Positions 41,641 to 42,092 of a DNA stretch of 42,092 nt are shown here, piece by piece. A program made the translations under genes and the position numbers. The notes under the pieces were generated by a model, which saw only the letters and a program-made list of their open reading frames with translations, had not been told where the DNA came from and did not search any database. The DNA is taken from the NCBI GenBank assembly GCA_017640445.1, contig JAEPQQ010000026.1:1-42092 (forward strand), read 5' to 3'. This stretch comes from Bacteroidia bacterium. Its GTDB lineage: Bacteria > Bacteroidota > Bacteroidia > NS11-12g > UBA9320. Position 1 is the stretch's first letter. Each line of letters begins with the position of its first letter.

Positions 41641-42092
41641 ATGACAAAAAAAGAATCTAAAATTTATGTGCTCCATGAGAATGAATCATGGGTCGCTCCT
41701 CTTTTCGCATCCTTCGATGAACTTAATGTACCCTACGTCGACTGGTTTATTAACGACGGCCGTCTCAACCTGGAAGACGTTCCTCCAGAAGGTGTGTTTT
41801 ACAATCGAATGAGCGCATCAGCTCATAGCCGATCGCATCGTTATGCCATTGAATTAACCGAATCCATCTTGTCGTGGTTAGAGTTTCATGGTAGAAAAGT
41901 GATTAACAATCGACATGCGCTGACTCTGGAAGTTCGCAAATCCGAACAACAACTATCGCTTAATCGATTTGGCATTTCCACGCCTAAAACGGTGGTGGTG
42001 AACAACAGCAAGGACCTGATACAAGCAGCTACCGAACTAAACCTGTTCCCATTTATTGTTAAACCCAATCGAGGTGGGAAAGGTCTCGGGGT
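41641..42092 (+). CDS. ATP-grasp family protein (RimK/glutamate-ligase-like), N-terminal part
   Basis: 150 codons are present; the gene continues past the right edge. Residues 1-100 form a pre-ATP-grasp domain (KIYVLHENESWVAPLFASFDEL; GVFYNRMSASAHSRSHRYAIEL; LEFHGRKVINN). From about 100 the ATP-grasp fold starts with LEVRKSEQQLSLNRFGISTPKT and the P-loop-like FIVKPNRGGKGLGV, where the lysine and glycine-rich loop bind ATP. Such enzymes ligate an acid to an amine, often an amino acid or peptide; the substrate here is unknown. Its position after the Cys-rich ORF and terminator, downstream of cysDN, suggests a product connected with cysteine or sulfur, which is inference. Confidence 0.85.
   Translation, partial: MTKKESKIYVLHENESWVAPLFASFDELNVPYVDWFINDGRLNLEDVPPEGVFYNRMSASAHSRSHRYAIELTESILSWLEFHGRKVINNRHALTLEVRKSEQQLSLNRFGISTPKTVVVNNSKDLIQAATELNLFPFIVKPNRGGKGLG

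Overview
The window looks like a chromosomal segment of a Bacteroidota bacterium (Flavobacteriales/Cytophagales type, probably free-living or marine). Evidence: three proteins end in type IX secretion (T9SS) type A-like sorting domains, there is a TonB-dependent receptor with an N-terminal carboxypeptidase-regulatory-like domain, three DUF1573 proteins stand in tandem, and many starts follow the Bacteroidota -7 box TAnnTTTG, several of them only 5-6 nt before the ATG. Shine-Dalgarno sequences are not evident. I saw no tRNA, rRNA, insertion sequence or CRISPR array, and no gene-free gap exceeds 300 bases.

Layout. 1-159: start of methylmalonyl-CoA mutase small subunit (minus), divergent from an enoyl-CoA hydratase (279-1055). 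1148-2655: three tandem DUF1573 proteins. 2694-7049 (minus): a tight four-gene unit of TonB-dependent receptor, secreted cupin, iodotyrosine-deiodinase-like flavoprotein and PLP-dependent D-cysteine desulfhydrase/ACC-deaminase-type enzyme. 7197-8414: icd. 8552-11768 (plus): M1 aminopeptidase with T9SS tail, a papain-like putative cysteine hydrolase and a lytic-transglycosylase-like protein. 11773-12474: trmN6. 12664-13191: a DWG-repeat putative lipoprotein. 13307-17196 (plus): HTTM membrane protein, ECF sigma factor, a membrane-anchored beta-barrel protein and a DCC-family thiol oxidoreductase. 17348-18463: endonuclease/exonuclease/phosphatase-family protein, tail to tail with a T9SS-exported protein. 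19391-24423 (minus): tetR-ABC-hlyD-tolC, a tripartite exporter under its own regulator. 24506-34363 (minus): a giant RHS/YD-repeat protein (about 3285 aa). 34453-37810: SGNH-type T9SS protein, a barrel protein and a lipoprotein.

37874-42092 is a sulfur-assimilation region: an Rrf2 regulator, a promoter with a perfect 7-7-7 palindrome, DUF2061-cysH-cysD-cysN, then a 22-codon ORF with codons for Cys-Cys-Pro-Cys-Cys, a Rho-independent terminator and an ATP-grasp gene cut by the window edge. The short ORF and terminator can form 1:2, 2:3 and 3:4 pairings like the trp/his attenuators. I consider this putative cysteine-sensing attenuator, controlling an ATP-grasp enzyme of unknown product, the most interesting signal in the window.

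Other points of interest: a dehalogenase triad in the nitroreductase-fold enzyme, an ABC exporter whose ATPase motifs are almost all altered, an RHS protein with a mid-protein coiled coil and no adjacent immunity gene, and a possible one-chain link between the inner and outer membranes encoded after the sigma factor.
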